Assembly (NCBI GenBank): GCA_944989445.1 | Contig: CALYLW010000017.1 | Location: 1,436,001-1,500,000, forward strand | Origin: Ampullaceana balthica | Lineage: Eukaryota > Mollusca > Gastropoda > Lymnaeidae | Direction: 5' to 3' | DNA length: 64,000 bases | Shown here: positions 12,001 through 20,869 of the stretch, piece by piece | Numbering within the stretch: the stretch's first letter is position 1 | Layout of the letters: every line of letters begins with the position of its first letter | Translations under genes and position numbers: made by a program | Notes under the pieces: generated by a model | Told to the model about the DNA's origin: nothing | What the model saw: the letters and a program-made list of their open reading frames with translations, nothing else | Databases searched by the model: none

Positions 12001-15000
12001 ATGAAAAATCAATATTTTTCTACAAAATAATGGGAACAGAAATGAAGAGAAATGAGGAACATGAGTTACTGTATTTTATTGTTTTACAAAATTCAGCTTT
12101 ATCAATTGGGCTCGTCAGTTAAAAAAAAAGGGGTTCAGAATATTAACTCAACAAAAGCTTAACTGACACTAAACACTGAAGGGAGGAGTTTGGGGTAGGT
12201 TTAAAATTTGTTAGCTGTGCACAATTTTCTGAAAAAAAATATCTACGTATTTATTCTTAGAGTTGTGCAAATCTTTAGCTTTACAATTTTTAAAATAAAT
12301 TCTTTGAAGATTAATAATTTTGCTGTAAGATCACTTGAAGCTCTGTCTGTTGAAATGTACACAATTAATCAAAAGACTTAATTGGTCAAGTATAAACAAA
12401 TTATGTAAAAGAATGACATTTAGAAGCTTACCTGAGATTAACCTTGTGTGCTGCTCTAGGCGTCCGTGGCTTGGAGTGCTCAGCATACTTGTCCATTAGC
12501 TTCAACAGACCTGGATTCTTAGGTGGTGAAATATCCTTGGGCTCCTCTAAATATATGACATCATGAGGAGAACCACTGAGGTGTGGCAGTGGAGGAAGCA
12601 CCAAACCCTGAAGCTTGTCTAACAAGCTCTTCCTCTTTGATGATGATTTGGTTGACTGATTTTCACAAGAAGAATCCCTGAAGGGTGTGTGCAAAACTTT
12701 ATTTTCCTGTGCCCCAGAGTCATTGTCCAATATGACTGTCTGAGCAGTGCTGCTGAATTCTGAACACTGTGATGCAGTCTCCGGCACTAGGACATTATCA
12801 TTTCCAGTGGAGCTTATTGACAAAAACAAATCCCTGGATGGGTCCTTTTTTAAGGTTGGAATAAAACTATCAGTTTCAACTGATTCATGAAATGCATTTC
12901 CAGCATAATCAAGTTTATCTAATTTAGTTTGTTCACATGAAGCTTGCAATATCTGAGTCGACACAGCGCTGTCAGCATTGGATTGGATGTTGCAGCTTTG
13001 ATTTACACTAGACTTTTCAGCAGAATGATTATGAGAATCCTCATTATGACAAGCAGGCACAGAGTCTTTTGAACTATTTGAATCAGCTGATGAAATGGCC
13101 TCTATTTGGCCTAATGTTTTTGCTTCATGACGATCAGAGGTCTCATGTGAATCAAGGTTAATCACATCTGCTGAAACGTTAGCATCTTCAGAGGCATTGT
13201 GTGTTGTTGAGACAGGCGTGTCAAGCTTAACTGACGATATGGCTTGAGAATCAGCTGTTGTCACACTGTCAGTTTCTGTTGGGTCTGATGAATCATTTGC
13301 TATGACAACATGTGAGGAGATTACAGATTCACCAGGAACTAAATCAGGCAGATAATCGTCATCGTCCTCGTCATCAACCAAATTATGAGGCAGCACCATG
13401 TCAGAGCCAGTAAGGAGTTGGCCAGTGTTTGACTGGGAAGTCACTTGATCTTGTGAAGCAACCCCAGAATCATCAGAAAGTTTAGCTTGAGGGGGCTGAA
13501 CAACCTGGGTGTGATCCTGACAATCAGAGCTGATTGTTTTACGTTTCTGCCTAACTGGTGGGCTGGGCAAGAGATGCAGGGCCAACCTGTCTTGAATTAT
13601 TTGAGCTTTTCTGAAATCATATCACGTAAAATGTTTAGTTTCATCTCAGATAGACAATAGCTATTTACTTGCGGGATATACGTTCCCTGGGTCTTTTTCT
13701 AAGAAAAATACAGTTAACCCCAAAAAGAGCACAATTAATTATCTTAAAGTAACTTACACAATGTCTTTAGCCCTTCGCAAACCAGCATATTCCTGTTTCT
13801 TTTTTGAAGCCCTTGCCAGGAAGTCATTTAAAGACTTTGTTTCTGGTTCATAGTATGGTATATTTACACGAGTTTCTGAAATCCAAAACCAAGATGAATT
13901 ACGTTTTACATCATGTTTAAAAATATCCAAGAATTTATCTTAATTACAATCATCTGAGTTGCACCTATCAGCACAGAGTATTTAAAATGTAATGACTAAT
14001 CAACTTTACATCAGTGCCAAATGCCTCTCTGCCAAAGGGAGTATAAAAAAAAACCACCAATAGATCTAACACCTAAAACCTAACCACGAAGAATAGCCCA
14101 CACTGAACTAGCTATTAAAATGAATAACTAAAGTTATGTAAAAACTATGACAAAGAACCTCTCAACATTCTCTGAGAATCACTGTAAATTTCCAACATTT
14201 TGTCAGCAGAGGGCTTAGACTTTCGGGCATACTTGGCTCTGTCTTTTGATGACTTTGATGCCCCCTAAAGGAAAAAACAAACAAATAATAATAATAATTC
14301 TGTATACAAAAATAATACTAAGTAGGAAAAAAACAGAAAATCTGAGCCAATACAAAAATATAGACTCCCCAAGAGTCTCTCTAAGTGGTGGGGAGGTGCC
14401 CACAAAGCAACACAAAATGAGCCAACTGGCCCTAAAGGAGATTCCTCCAGCTACCCCAGGAAACAAATGGGTGACTTCCTTGACAACAATTAATACAGTT
14501 ATTTTTTTAAATAACAATTTTTCAATATTATTAAGTAATGAAATGTGAAAAGCTTACCTTCAGCTTTTTTAACTTGGCCAGAATCTCAGGATTAAGTTGA
14601 CTCTCATCAAAACCTTCATCATCTTCATTACCATGATCCTCTTCATCCTCACTGATGGGTGCTACATCACCATCCTTGTCCTCATGGGCAACTGAGGTAA
14701 CAGGAATGACTTAAAATATAAACATTTCATTTATAAAACCATCCACACAAAAAAAACTCACCTCAAAATGCAGCGTATTTATATTTTATTTTTAAAAAAT
14801 AATTATTGTATAGAAAGGAAAAAAAGTAACATAATTATTGTCTAACTAATCACAAATTGGGGGCGCGATGGTCTAAGTGGTAGCGCACTGGACTATCGAA
14901 CCAAGGCAGATCCCGAGTCGCGGGTTCGAGCCCAGGTTCTGGCAAGGCCTCTGGGGCATTGTGCTGGCCACACATTCCCCTGCTCGTTAGTGGTGGCCAA

Positions 15001-16857
15001 AAAACTTGTGAACGCTACATCACTTGCCCCATAGTCCGTCATGGACTGATAGGGGTCATTTATTTATTTATTTATAATCACAAATTGATTCAAGTTGAAT
15101 TTTAAGTGTAGACCTATTTTTGGGGCCGACTAAAAATTTAATCACCTAAACCATCATCATCACTAATCTCTGCATCAAATATGTCATTATTTTTTAGATC
15201 CATATTAACTTTTGGAACGTCAATGTCATTATCACTTTCATCAGATTCATTTATAAAACATTTCTTCTTTTTCTTGATGACAGCAGTGTCTTCAACTTCA
15301 TTGTCCTCTGTATGAAAATTGTCAGGATCTACTTGGCTTGAGTTAATATCCTTGGAACTTCCAGAATGCTTTAAATCACTGACTTCTGTATGCTCATCTG
15401 TTACATCATCATCTTCCAGTATCATCTGCAATTGGAGGGTACAAAATTCAAATTGATATTTATGAGTAAAAATATATTTATCCCCACAATCTTACTTTTT
15501 TTAGTTTGAGTCTAGGTAAAAGCCCCAAAAAAATGAATATTTTATTTGACATTAAACCTTACCCTGTGTTTGCCTCTGGATGTTTTTCTGCCAATTACAA
15601 TTTCATCTTCACTTTCTGAATCTTCTGAAAATCATACAAATAATGGAGAAAAAAAATTAAAATAAAAAGCTACTTCTGTTTAAAAATACTAATAGACAGA
15701 TTTGCTTTAAAATTATTTTGGAAATTCTGACCTTTTGATTGGTTTAAAAGTTCCTCTTCCATTCCTGAGTCTGATTTATTTAGTTTGTGAGATAAGTCGT
15801 TCGTCACAACAGTACAATCCACCACATCAGAATCTGTGATAAACTGAAGAATATTTGGCTTTGGGGTTAAACTAAAGAGAATGTGTGTATTTGTAAATGC
15901 ATAGGAAACAACCAAAGAGTTGTTATCCCTATTGATATCTGAGGATTGTATTAGATTATTCTTTAGTTGTATTTACAAGTTAAAATTAATATATTATTAC
16001 TACATGTACTTCACTCTTAGTTCATCAATCCTCTAGAATTTCTAGGTTTAATGATAATGATGTAACTATTGGTGTTACACTTATCAATTTTGCATATATG
16101 GTTTCAGAAATGAATCTTGCTGCTCTTTTTCTTTCTAGTTTATGATACTTTGCTTTCTTTGGTTGATGGGTCCCATAGAATTCATAGATGCCAACAATTA
16201 CCCATGCCGCAAATTTGATAAAGATAGTATTATTTTAGTATCAGTATCATGCCTGTGTTTATGGGGTGTAAAATTTTGTTTAAAAAATGGATGCTGTGCA
16301 ACTTTGCACACAAGTTTGTGCCTTATTTTGCACATGGACTAATGAACCTTCGAGGGAACATTAGTGCCCATAAGGGAGGTGCAATTTCTGTCTATAGTGA
16401 AACAATACATTATCTAGGTTCCCCATGATATAGTTCTCTGCTCATTGAAAAGTATGAAAAGGCACTATTCACTATCACTATACTGTCAGTTCAGTGACTA
16501 TACTATAGTAGACTATACATTATACACTATACTATACATGATTACCTAATTAGTAGATTAGTAGGCCTATGTTTATAATTTTAGGCCTCTATGCCCGTCC
16601 TTTTTTTGGGATTGTTATTTTAATTAACCATGTAATAAATTTAAATAAATGAAGAGTACGAGTTTGAGTTACCATTATACTTAATTAATATAAGTAAGAG
16701 TAAGAGTAAGACACAGTCAGTGTAAGACTAAGAGTAAGAGCAAGTCAGTGGTGAGTGGTGGCGGATCACAAACAGGCCATCGCTTTAATTATAAAAGTTT
16801 AAACAATAACCTTTTCAGTATACAAAGGAAAATCAATTTCGTTGTTTTGAGTACTCA
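1..16857 (-). CDS. CLSPN: Claspin, checkpoint and fork adaptor; multi-exon, 3' end beyond the window
   Basis: Claspin is a nuclear, acidic, largely disordered adaptor that presents Chk1 to ATR and travels with TIM-TIPIN at replication forks. Coding exons in transcript order: 16857-16810, 15843-15732, 15624-15563, 15425-15146, 14691-14558, 14264-14159, 13875-13758, 13698-13669, 13610-12432, 11799-11693, 11166-10928, 10768-10582, 10406-10251, 9802-9738, 9604-9471, 8806-8721, 6722-6669, 6068-5927, 1898-1705, 1487-1291, 1077-1037, 868-736, 22-1. I placed each at GT-AG sites; phases agree at every junction except 5927 to 1898. Blocks recalled from vertebrate claspin appear in order: SESEDEIVIGRK, SDSQRMLRETRVNIPYYEPE, GSKLIKLKQQL followed by ALENEEGFE and a long acid run, SRSPDLYAS, REFLEEEAELSGSEFDSDEN and VHMKRLQDDD. 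The visible coding length is about 1,275 codons, against roughly 1,340 residues in human, so about the last 150 or more residues lie left of base 1. The identity is firm; the first exon and the 5927-1898 join are the weak parts. Confidence 0.94.
736..868 (-). CDS. CLSPN: Claspin exon, SEFDSDEN...VGRVHM block
   Basis: 133 nt, phase 1 in and 2 out, donor ATAT|GTGAGT. It encodes SEFDSDENLDLDEEDDILEE and ends REEVGRVHM, matching human '[20 protein letters not shown]...IKKIHM'. Confidence 0.95.
1037..1077 (-). CDS. CLSPN: Claspin exon, RREFLEEEAELSG block
   Basis: 41 nt, phase 2 in and 1 out, donor TCAG|GTGATT. It encodes IRREFLEEEAELSG, matching human 'RLRKYLEDEAEVSG'. Confidence 0.94.
1291..1487 (-). 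CDS. CLSPN: Claspin exon, acidic segment; NAGNAG acceptor
   Basis: 197 nt, phase 0 in and 2 out. It encodes QPLFSESEEDENSSDSN and ends FKQKKKG. The acceptor reads CAGCAG, so the exon may start at 1487 or 1484; the choice adds or removes one Gln. Content fits the acidic block before the C-terminal conserved region. Confidence 0.9.
1705..1898 (-). CDS. CLSPN: Claspin exon
   Basis: 194 nt, acceptor CTTTGTAG, donor AAAG|GTAATG, phase 1 in and 0 out. It encodes ELIKYNFVISKKVPSHNSTD, then acidic and Lys-rich sequence ending SPKAKRLK. Its place before the SESEEDE exon fits claspin. Confidence 0.82.
2316..4178. mobile_element. Pogo/mariner-like non-autonomous DNA transposon, copy 1
   Basis: It begins CAGTGGGACC and ends GGTCCCACTG, flanked by TA on both sides. 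It is about 1.86 kb, in a claspin intron, with no transposase frame. Its left end is the reverse complement of the right end of the copy at 6864-8685. TA duplication and CAG...CTG ends fit the Tc1/mariner-pogo group; the family is inferred. Confidence 0.75.
4190..4625 (+). repeat. tRNA-Val-like repeat element
   Basis: About 4337-4408 resembles tRNA-Val (TTTAGTGGTTATCACGTTCG, box-B-like GAGTTCAAACCCC), preceded by a purine/G-rich tract. The acceptor and anticodon stems are imperfect, so it is not a functional tRNA. A related, partly inverted copy is at 60280-60890. Confidence 0.55.
4860..5212 (-). repeat. MITE-like repeat with CGATTAATCG-rich ends
   Basis: Shares TTAATCGTTAATTTCCGCAG and CGATTAATCG-type ends with the longer copy at 35796-36588, in the opposite orientation. 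It ends at CAGCCCTAATATAT. Confidence 0.6.
5255..5393 (-). CDS. Doubtful extra claspin exon
   Basis: Open segment after an ATTTAG acceptor, encoding SSNGDIKEALMSPCLCS and more, closing at a weak A|GTGATG donor with phase 1, which suits exon 1898-1705. Its entry phase (0) does not fit the phase-2 end of exon 6068-5927. A repeat ends at about 5212, next to it. It may be a chance frame. Confidence 0.25.
5716..5818. repeat. 31/32-bp tandem repeat, about 3 copies
   Basis: Units start ACAAAGATTTGACACACAAC at 5716, 5747 and 5779, with a partial fourth at 5811. It lies in a claspin intron. Confidence 0.85.
5927..6068 (-). CDS. CLSPN: Claspin exon, second TAGxIF repeat
   Basis: 142 nt, phase 1 in and 2 out with donor TTAG|GTAAAA. 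It encodes ESSLQFTAGDIFQNL, then a tail rich in Met, Ser and Asp. The phase-2 end does not fit the next certain exon (1898-1705, phase 1 in). An upstream in-exon GGAG|GTGTCA would fit, as would an unseen intervening exon. Confidence 0.78.
6669..6722 (-). CDS. CLSPN: Claspin exon, first TAGxIF repeat
   Basis: 54 nt, phase 1 in and 1 out, so it is a frame-neutral cassette. It encodes STQLTAGNIFRGLNSQE. Its position matches the first Chk1-binding repeat of vertebrates (ELLDLCTGKF). Confidence 0.82.
6864..8685. mobile_element. Pogo/mariner-like non-autonomous DNA transposon, copy 2 (inverted)
   Basis: It begins CAGTCGAACC and ends TTTCGACTG, with TA on both sides. Both ends match copy 1 in the opposite orientation, including the motif ACCAATATGGCGGCAAAA. 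It lies in the intron between claspin exons 8806-8721 and 6722-6669. Confidence 0.75.
8721..8806 (-). CDS. CLSPN: Claspin exon, block just before the Chk1-binding repeats
   Basis: 86 nt, phase 2 in and 1 out, acceptor CTCTGCAG. It encodes FIKMTQRPEYKISSLARESF, then KLPTMDSS, matching human '[25 protein letters not shown]', which lies immediately before the Chk1-binding repeats. Confidence 0.9.
9471..9604 (-). CDS. CLSPN: Claspin exon, SPDLYAS block
   Basis: 134 nt, phase 0 in and 2 out. It encodes SRSPDLYASDASQL and ends NSPMLDKDG, matching human 'DSQDLYNASPE...SQLLDADGF'. Confidence 0.9.
9738..9802 (-). CDS. CLSPN: Claspin exon, short linker
   Basis: 65 nt, phase 1 in and 0 out. It encodes PLMSLWSNEATQRDGLQPSR; both junctions agree in phase with their neighbours. 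Confidence 0.82.
10251..10406 (-). CDS. CLSPN: Claspin exon, basic patch then acidic segment
   Basis: 156 nt, phase 1 in and 1 out, donor GAG|GTATGT. It encodes DILLFSRKKKRTKVVQSDDE and an acidic tail. The short basic patch inside the acidic region resembles basic patches implicated in fork binding in other claspins; that role is inferred. Confidence 0.88.
10582..10768 (-). CDS. CLSPN: Claspin exon, acidic segment
   Basis: 187 nt, phase 0 in and 1 out, acceptor TATTGCAG. It encodes YNPLLDTEAKEDSDEDD and further acidic repeats; no domain. Confidence 0.9.
10928..11166 (-). CDS. CLSPN: Claspin exon, coiled-coil plus acidic run
   Basis: 239 nt, phase 1 in and 0 out, donor GAT|GTAAGT. It encodes GSKLIKLKQQLDVGMRIKRE, then RRLELYALENEEGFE and a run of glutamates, matching human 'GEKLQVLKAKLQEAMKLRR...LFKLDNEDGFEEEEEE'. 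This is the most diagnostic exon of the gene. Confidence 0.97.
11693..11799 (-). CDS. CLSPN: Claspin exon with a duplicated donor
   Basis: 107 nt, phase 2 in and 1 out. It encodes IISKEGEEGAKKELKLKS, matching human 'VIVKDMGTDGKEELKAD'. The donor CCAG|GTAAAC at 11693/11692 is repeated 33 bp downstream at 11660/11659. Use of the second site would add 11 residues (begins GKHFIYNSY) in frame. Confidence 0.92.
12432..13610 (-). CDS. CLSPN: Claspin large central exon (393 codons)
   Basis: Acceptor GATTTCAG, donor CTCAG|GTAAGC, phase 2 in and 2 out. The exon is Ser/Thr/Asp-rich and low in hydrophobics. It carries several SQ/TQ sites (ASQDQ, TSQSN, DSQAI, STQIL, ASQCS), the kind ATR phosphorylates. 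Its end encodes LLDKLQGLVLPPLPHL, VIYLEEP, LMDKYAEHSKPRTPRA and KVNL, matching human 'LDRLKQLGV...FVILEP...[22 protein letters not shown]'. This is the longest unbroken open frame of the gene. Confidence 0.95.
13669..13698 (-). CDS. CLSPN: Claspin 30-nt candidate microexon
   Basis: Bounded by TTTTTCTTAG and GTAAAT. It is 30 nt, so it adds ten basic residues (KRPRERISRK) in frame, and skipping it also keeps the frame. The surrounding protein is basic on both sides. Only RNA can confirm its use. Confidence 0.6.
13758..13875 (-). CDS. CLSPN: Claspin exon, NIPYYEPETKSLNDF block
   Basis: 118 nt, phase 1 in and 2 out, donor TGT|GTAAGT. It encodes RVNIPYYEPETKSLNDFLAR, equivalent to human 'LNLPYHMPENKTIHDFFKR', then KKKQEYAGLRRAKDIV. 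Confidence 0.94.
14159..14264 (-). CDS. CLSPN: Claspin exon, SDSQRMLRE block (first half)
   Basis: 106 nt, phase 0 in and 1 out. It encodes basic residues, then SADKMLEIYSDSQRMLR, equivalent to the 'LHSETQRLIRES' block of human claspin, one of the best conserved stretches of the family. Confidence 0.93.
14558..14691 (-). CDS. CLSPN: Claspin exon, acidic then basic segment
   Basis: Acceptor TTACCTCAG, strong donor AAG|GTAAGC, phase 1 in and 0 out. An acidic stretch is followed by NPEILAKLKKLK, the start of the basic helical region. Confidence 0.9.
14860..15074 (+). mobile_element. tRNA-derived SINE with 13-bp target duplications
   Basis: The head has Pol III box A (TGGTCTAAGTGGTAGCGC) and box B (GGTTCGAGCCC), then a body and a (TTTA)n tail. 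Identical copies of TAATCACAAATTG flank it at 14847-14859 and 15075-15087. It sits in a claspin intron, opposite to the gene. Perfect duplications suggest a fairly recent insertion. Confidence 0.92.
15146..15425 (-). CDS. CLSPN: Claspin exon, acidic linker
   Basis: 280 nt, phase 0 in and 1 out, donor TTTAG|GTGATT. It is rich in Asp, Glu and Ser, with a short basic run (IKKKKKC) in the middle. No folded domain is visible, as expected for the claspin N-terminal half. Confidence 0.88.
15563..15624 (-). CDS. CLSPN: Claspin exon, SDEEIxVxKK-like block
   Basis: 62 nt, phase 1 in and 0 out, donor AGG|GTAAGG. It encodes DSESEDEIVIGRKTSRGKHR, matching the N-terminal 'GDSDEEIFVSKK' block of vertebrate claspin. 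Confidence 0.88.
15732..15843 (-). CDS. CLSPN: Claspin exon, N-terminal acidic segment
   Basis: Acceptor after TTCTTCAG, donor AAAG|GTCAGA, phase 0 in and 1 out. It encodes FITDSDVVDCTVV through SDSGMEEELLNQS, matching the acidic Ser-rich leader of claspin in character. An ATG at 15915 continues this frame upstream, so a start inside a longer version of this exon is the alternative to exon 16857-16810. Confidence 0.75.
16010..16205 (-). mobile_element. Decayed LINE reverse-transcriptase fragment
   Basis: The sequence aligns by eye with 58850-59010 of the resident LINE (shared ATGGGTCCCATA, TCTAGTTTAT, AATGAATCT). It has no open frame and lies between the first two proposed claspin exons. Confidence 0.6.
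16810..16857 (-). CDS. CLSPN: Claspin candidate first coding exon (start codon)
   Basis: ATG at 16857-16855 opens 16 codons (MSTQNNEIDF...) ending in frame 0 before GTTATT. This joins in frame to the exon starting at 15843. The donor is weak at positions +3 to +6, so this start is a proposal. It is favoured because two E2F-like sites lie 86-120 bp upstream and because vertebrate claspin also starts with a short acidic leader. Confidence 0.45.
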
Positions 16858-16990
16858 TCCCATACCATAAATTTATTTGAATAATTTTGATAGTTACTCA
16901 TAATAGCACTAGTTCTGTGTATATTATTATTTTGTGCTGAAGTTGGCGCTAGTCCGAAGGTTCCTACTTCCCGCTTTGTTATTTTTACTG
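16858..16990 (-). promoter_or_regulatory. Claspin proximal promoter with two E2F-like sites
   Basis: On the plus strand, TTGGCGC (16943-16949) and TTCCCGC (16968-16974) both fit the E2F core TTSSCGC and lie 86-117 bp upstream of the proposed ATG. Claspin is a known G1/S, E2F-controlled gene in vertebrates. No TATA box is evident. Confidence 0.45.
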
Positions 16991-17164
16991 TCCAGCGTTT
17001 TATAACTCTTTCGCTAAATTAAAAATAATAGTCTCGCAACTTTACAAAATTATATTTTCGTTCATAATTTTTATTTTTAAATATTATCTTACATTTTTTA
17101 ACCAACCTTCAAATAAAAAAAACTGTTGATTTGTTACCCTGAACCAGCAAGATTGAAGCATTTA

Positions 17165-17590
17165 TCCTGGGCCCTCGAAAACAAGTAAAATCATTAAACC
17201 TTGAAACACTAGAGGATAGACGGATAGAAGAACCAAGAGTAAAGACTAAAGTAGAAATAATACACAAAGTATAAAGCGATTAATTTTAATTTAGAAATAC
17301 AACACAAAGATAACTTAATACTAATTAATACAAACCTCAAATAGACATGGATAAAAACACCTTCCTTATTCCGTATGAGAAAACACATACAAATTCTCGT
17401 TTTTCCCGTCCGGAATTCGGGCGTGGTATGGGTTGCCTGAAAAAACCAGGAAAACCAATACTTTATCAACGTTTAAAACTCTACTACGAATGCAGGACTA
17501 AAAACAAACCATAGATAAGCGCAGCGTAGGACGCAATAATCTTCTGTATAGGAGGAGCGTCTGTAACAGATAAGAAGATAAGATAAAAGT
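17165..17590 (+). mobile_element. 5'-truncated LINE copy, 3' end
   Basis: Starts in the reverse-transcriptase C-terminus (TCATTAAACCTTGAAACAC) and runs through ATGCAGGACTA to the tail hairpin CTTCTGTATAGGAGGAGCG and AAGATAAGATAAAA. Same family as 58522-59775. Frameshifted and non-coding. Confidence 0.8.
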
Positions 17591-17599
17591 GACGATAAA

Positions 17600-18780
17600 A
17601 GTGGGGGCGGGCGCGACAATTTGGTATGGCCAGTATGTATGGGACAACATCAATCGAGGGACACTAAATATAATCATTAACTATAATCATCATTGTGGCA
17701 TTAGAAGTGAACAAGTCAGAACAACTTACTGGCTTTGGAATCTTAAAATATGGAAAATGATGATTAAAAGAAAATGTTTCCAGAAAAAAGAATTTTTATC
17801 AGAACAAAAAAATTAAAATGTAATAATAATAAATTTAACGATGTGTAAATTATTTAAATTACTTAAACTTAAAAACCCTTTTAACGTCTGTAGATCGTCG
17901 AGTTTTAATAAAATGCATAATCTGAAAGCTGATATATAGCGCCTCACTTTAAAAACAAAATGTTAAATACTACTTCAAAGTGAAGTGTTATTTAGATAAA
18001 AGACCTCAAGGGAAGTTTTGAGATATTCAAGTTTTTAAATTTAAAACTATACAGATATATCATAAAGGAACAATATATTTTTATTTTTCATCTGGTAAGA
18101 GACATTATTTTTTCATAAGTCACTTTCAGAGCATTCTATTTTTGACGCTCTATCAGATAGAGATCGAAGTATAACTAAAAGATTTCAAAAAATGTCACGT
18201 AGCCGTTTCTTCCCTTGAATTTTATAATTTATATAGCACAGTACCACAGAAAGGTAGATGGATAACATGCAAACAGGGTATCCATCTACTTTTCAATAAG
18301 CCTGATTGCAGTCTCACCCACATTTTGTTCGCTCCATTTACAACATAAAGCAAATTTTAGACCCCCCCCACACACACACTATTCCCAAATTGATGCCGCC
18401 TTTGGACTATAAAATTCTCTGTTAAAAATGTGGCCCTCTCCAATTTAATAAAAAAAATAGGATGACAATATGTCTTTTTGCTAGTATATGCAGATGATTA
18501 TTAAAAATAAATTTTTAAAAAGTGGGATGGAGCATTTAGGTTTATTCTACATTAAAAGAAATCATAATTTGGTTTCGTAGAGTGCCTTAAAATTTAAAAA
18601 AAAATACAATGAGCATTGGGGGAAATATTTCTTCATATTATTGTCGCTAAATTAACTTAAATTGATTTACATTTTAATTAACATTAGAAATTATTTTCAA
18701 AGTACTATTTCAGAAATTTCTAAAGTATTTTTTTAGTTTTTACTGGATTCAAACACATGTCATAATTTTTAAAAATATAT
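17600..18780. other. Unassigned AT-rich spacer
   Basis: No coding signal or structured repeat seen, apart from a short C/CA-rich tract near 18361-18380. Confidence 0.5.
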
Positions 18781-18784
18781 TTTA

Positions 18785-18990
18785 AAACTATATAATTTGC
18801 AATTGTCACACAAGTCAGTCTGTCCTGACGCTACTAATTTTAGAAAGCGGGGAAAACCAAATTACTGCACCAAAGCATCAAAAGGTGTGCAAATTAAATA
18901 TGCGCTGTAAAAAAATATTATATGACGTCATCGTTTTCGCTAATATTTTAATTTTGGAAAAGGGATCAATGTAAATAAAATATTTAAAAA
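18785..18990 (+). mobile_element. Partial Helitron-family copy (family H)
   Basis: Matches the left half of the intact copy at 39552-39980 (GCATCAAAAGGTGTGCAAAT, ATTATATGACGTCAT). The 3' hairpin end is missing. Confidence 0.65.
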
Positions 18991-19249
18991 ATCTTTTTTT
19001 AAAAGGACACGCTTTTATTTACATATAGAAAGTGCACTAAAAAGAAGAAAATAAAAATTTTCAATCCGTGAACCTATCGACTGCACATAAAAGCGTGGGG
19101 CGCCCATCACAACTCATTTCTTATTGCAACTACTCTTTTGCATATAGATAAATTTTCTAATTAATATGATAGTAGCATGTATATGATCAAAGTTGTGAAA
19201 CTTTAAATGTTTATTAATATTCATATAAATTTGTATTTATGTTTCGCAG

Positions 19250-19598
19250 CTTTGTACATGATTGCGATGGGTCGCCTCAACGCGTCAACTCAAACTTTCA
19301 CGTGGAAAAAAAACAATAACAAACAGTGAATTTGAATTATATACGTTATATAAGGATAAACTAAAAATGCATTAATTTAATTACGGTACGTTCGGTCGAT
19401 CTGAAATTTTGATACGATGCATTGTTAGGTGAGACGGGTCCGTGTGCCAAATTTCAGCTCGATCGGATCACGGGAAGTGGGTCATTTTTTACTTTTGTTT
19501 TTCCGCCCGCCCAAGACAGAGAGAGATGACGACAGACAGAGAGAGATGACGACAGACAGAGAGACAGAGACGCCGGTGAAGTTAATATAAGGGATTTA
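19250..19598 (+). repeat. Family C repeat, partial copy
   Basis: Contains the family C blocks TTTGAATTATATACGTTATA, TTTCAGCTCGATCGGATCAC and a GACAGAGA microsatellite, ending AAGTTAATATAAGGGATTT. The left half is absent. Confidence 0.7.
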
Positions 19599-19599
19599 A

Positions 19600-20860
19600 A
19601 AAAGATTGCTAAACACGAAACTTCTAATCAACACCATACTGCAATACGACAATATTGGCTTGCTAAATATCGTATTTCAAATGATGAAACTGTAATATCT
19701 GGTTTGATCAGTCAAGAGCGTCGCCGAGTGGAAAAGAATAGAGAAGTATTGAAACGGATGATAGACGTGACGTTGTTCTTAGCAAAACAAGGTTTGCCAT
19801 TCAGAGGACACAGATAACATTCTTGTTTTAGTGATGGCAGTTGTAGAAATACTGGCAATTTTCGTGAATTGATATCTTTATTAGCCAAATATGACTTCAC
19901 TTTGGACAGGCATCTAAAGTTTGAAAAGAAAGTAAACTTTATTTAAGTCATGACGGGCAAATTTATTTAATTCAATCACTCGCATCTGAATAATCGGCGA
20001 CAATTAATAATGAAGTTAAGTCTTGCACAATGCTTTTTTAAAATTATTGATTCAACGATTGATATATCTAGAATTGATCAGATGTCAGTTTCTTTATGTT
20101 CAGATTTAAAATCAGGACATGTTGTGGAAAGATTAATAGGCTTTTATACTTTGGTTAACAGCAATGTTGCTGCATTTGCTGAGAAGATTTTAATGGAACT
20201 ACAAAAGCGAAACATGGATATCACACTCTGTCGAGGACAGGCATACGATGGCGCATCTGTGATGTCTGGAATTAAGAGTGGCCTTCAAACTCAAATAAAG
20301 AAAATTTCACCCAATGCCATCTATGTTCATTGTTGTGCCCATGTTTTGAATTTGGTTACCATGGAAGCAAAGTCTGTAAACAGTGATGTTCAGTTGTTTT
20401 TCGGCACAGCTGAAAAGTTGTATGCATTCCTTACGTCTAGTTTACCACGTCTACATACTCTTAAAGAACACCAGAAATCTCAATATGAATCAACAGACTT
20501 TCAAACGACTTTCTGATACAAGATGTGCAAGTCGTACGCATGCAGTTGATGCAGTTGTTAGATCATTCTCTGCCATTCTAGCCACACTTGAAGATATACA
20601 TTCATGAGAATGAAAGTCTATAAAGGAAGTGTCAGAGCTGAAGCTATGGGACTGTCCGTTTTAATAACAAAATATTATTTTGTTTTTCTGATGCTATTTG
20701 TACAAAAGTTGTTGGATAATATCTTCGGGTTATCAAACTACTTGCAACGCAAGGGCATCGACATTGCATTTTCAAAACAATTGATCGATGTTGGAAGCAA
20801 TAAGTTTGTTGAAATGAGAAGCGATGAAGCTTTTGAAATTCTGAATGTAGATTAAATTGA
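19600..20860 (+). pseudogene. Broken hAT-type transposase (DUF4371 family)
   Basis: Conceptual pieces in different frames match the DUF4371/ZMYM-like hAT transposase family. About 19600-19950 has REVLKRMIDVTLFLAKQG, then a stop. The intact piece at 20010-20516 (168 codons) has GQAYDGASVMSGI and HCCAHVLNLV, the family's typical motifs. Then come a frame change near 20500 before LSDTRCASR, a stop near 20605 and a tail to about 20855. No usable open frame spans it and no terminal repeats were found. It is a dead copy abutting a family C repeat. Confidence 0.85.
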
Positions 20861-20869
20861 AATAAATTT

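Noticed and set aside
20010..20516. Intact host gene of the ZMYM/DUF4371 type
   Set aside because: Flanked on both sides by frameshifted continuations of the same transposase, so it is a decayed hAT element.
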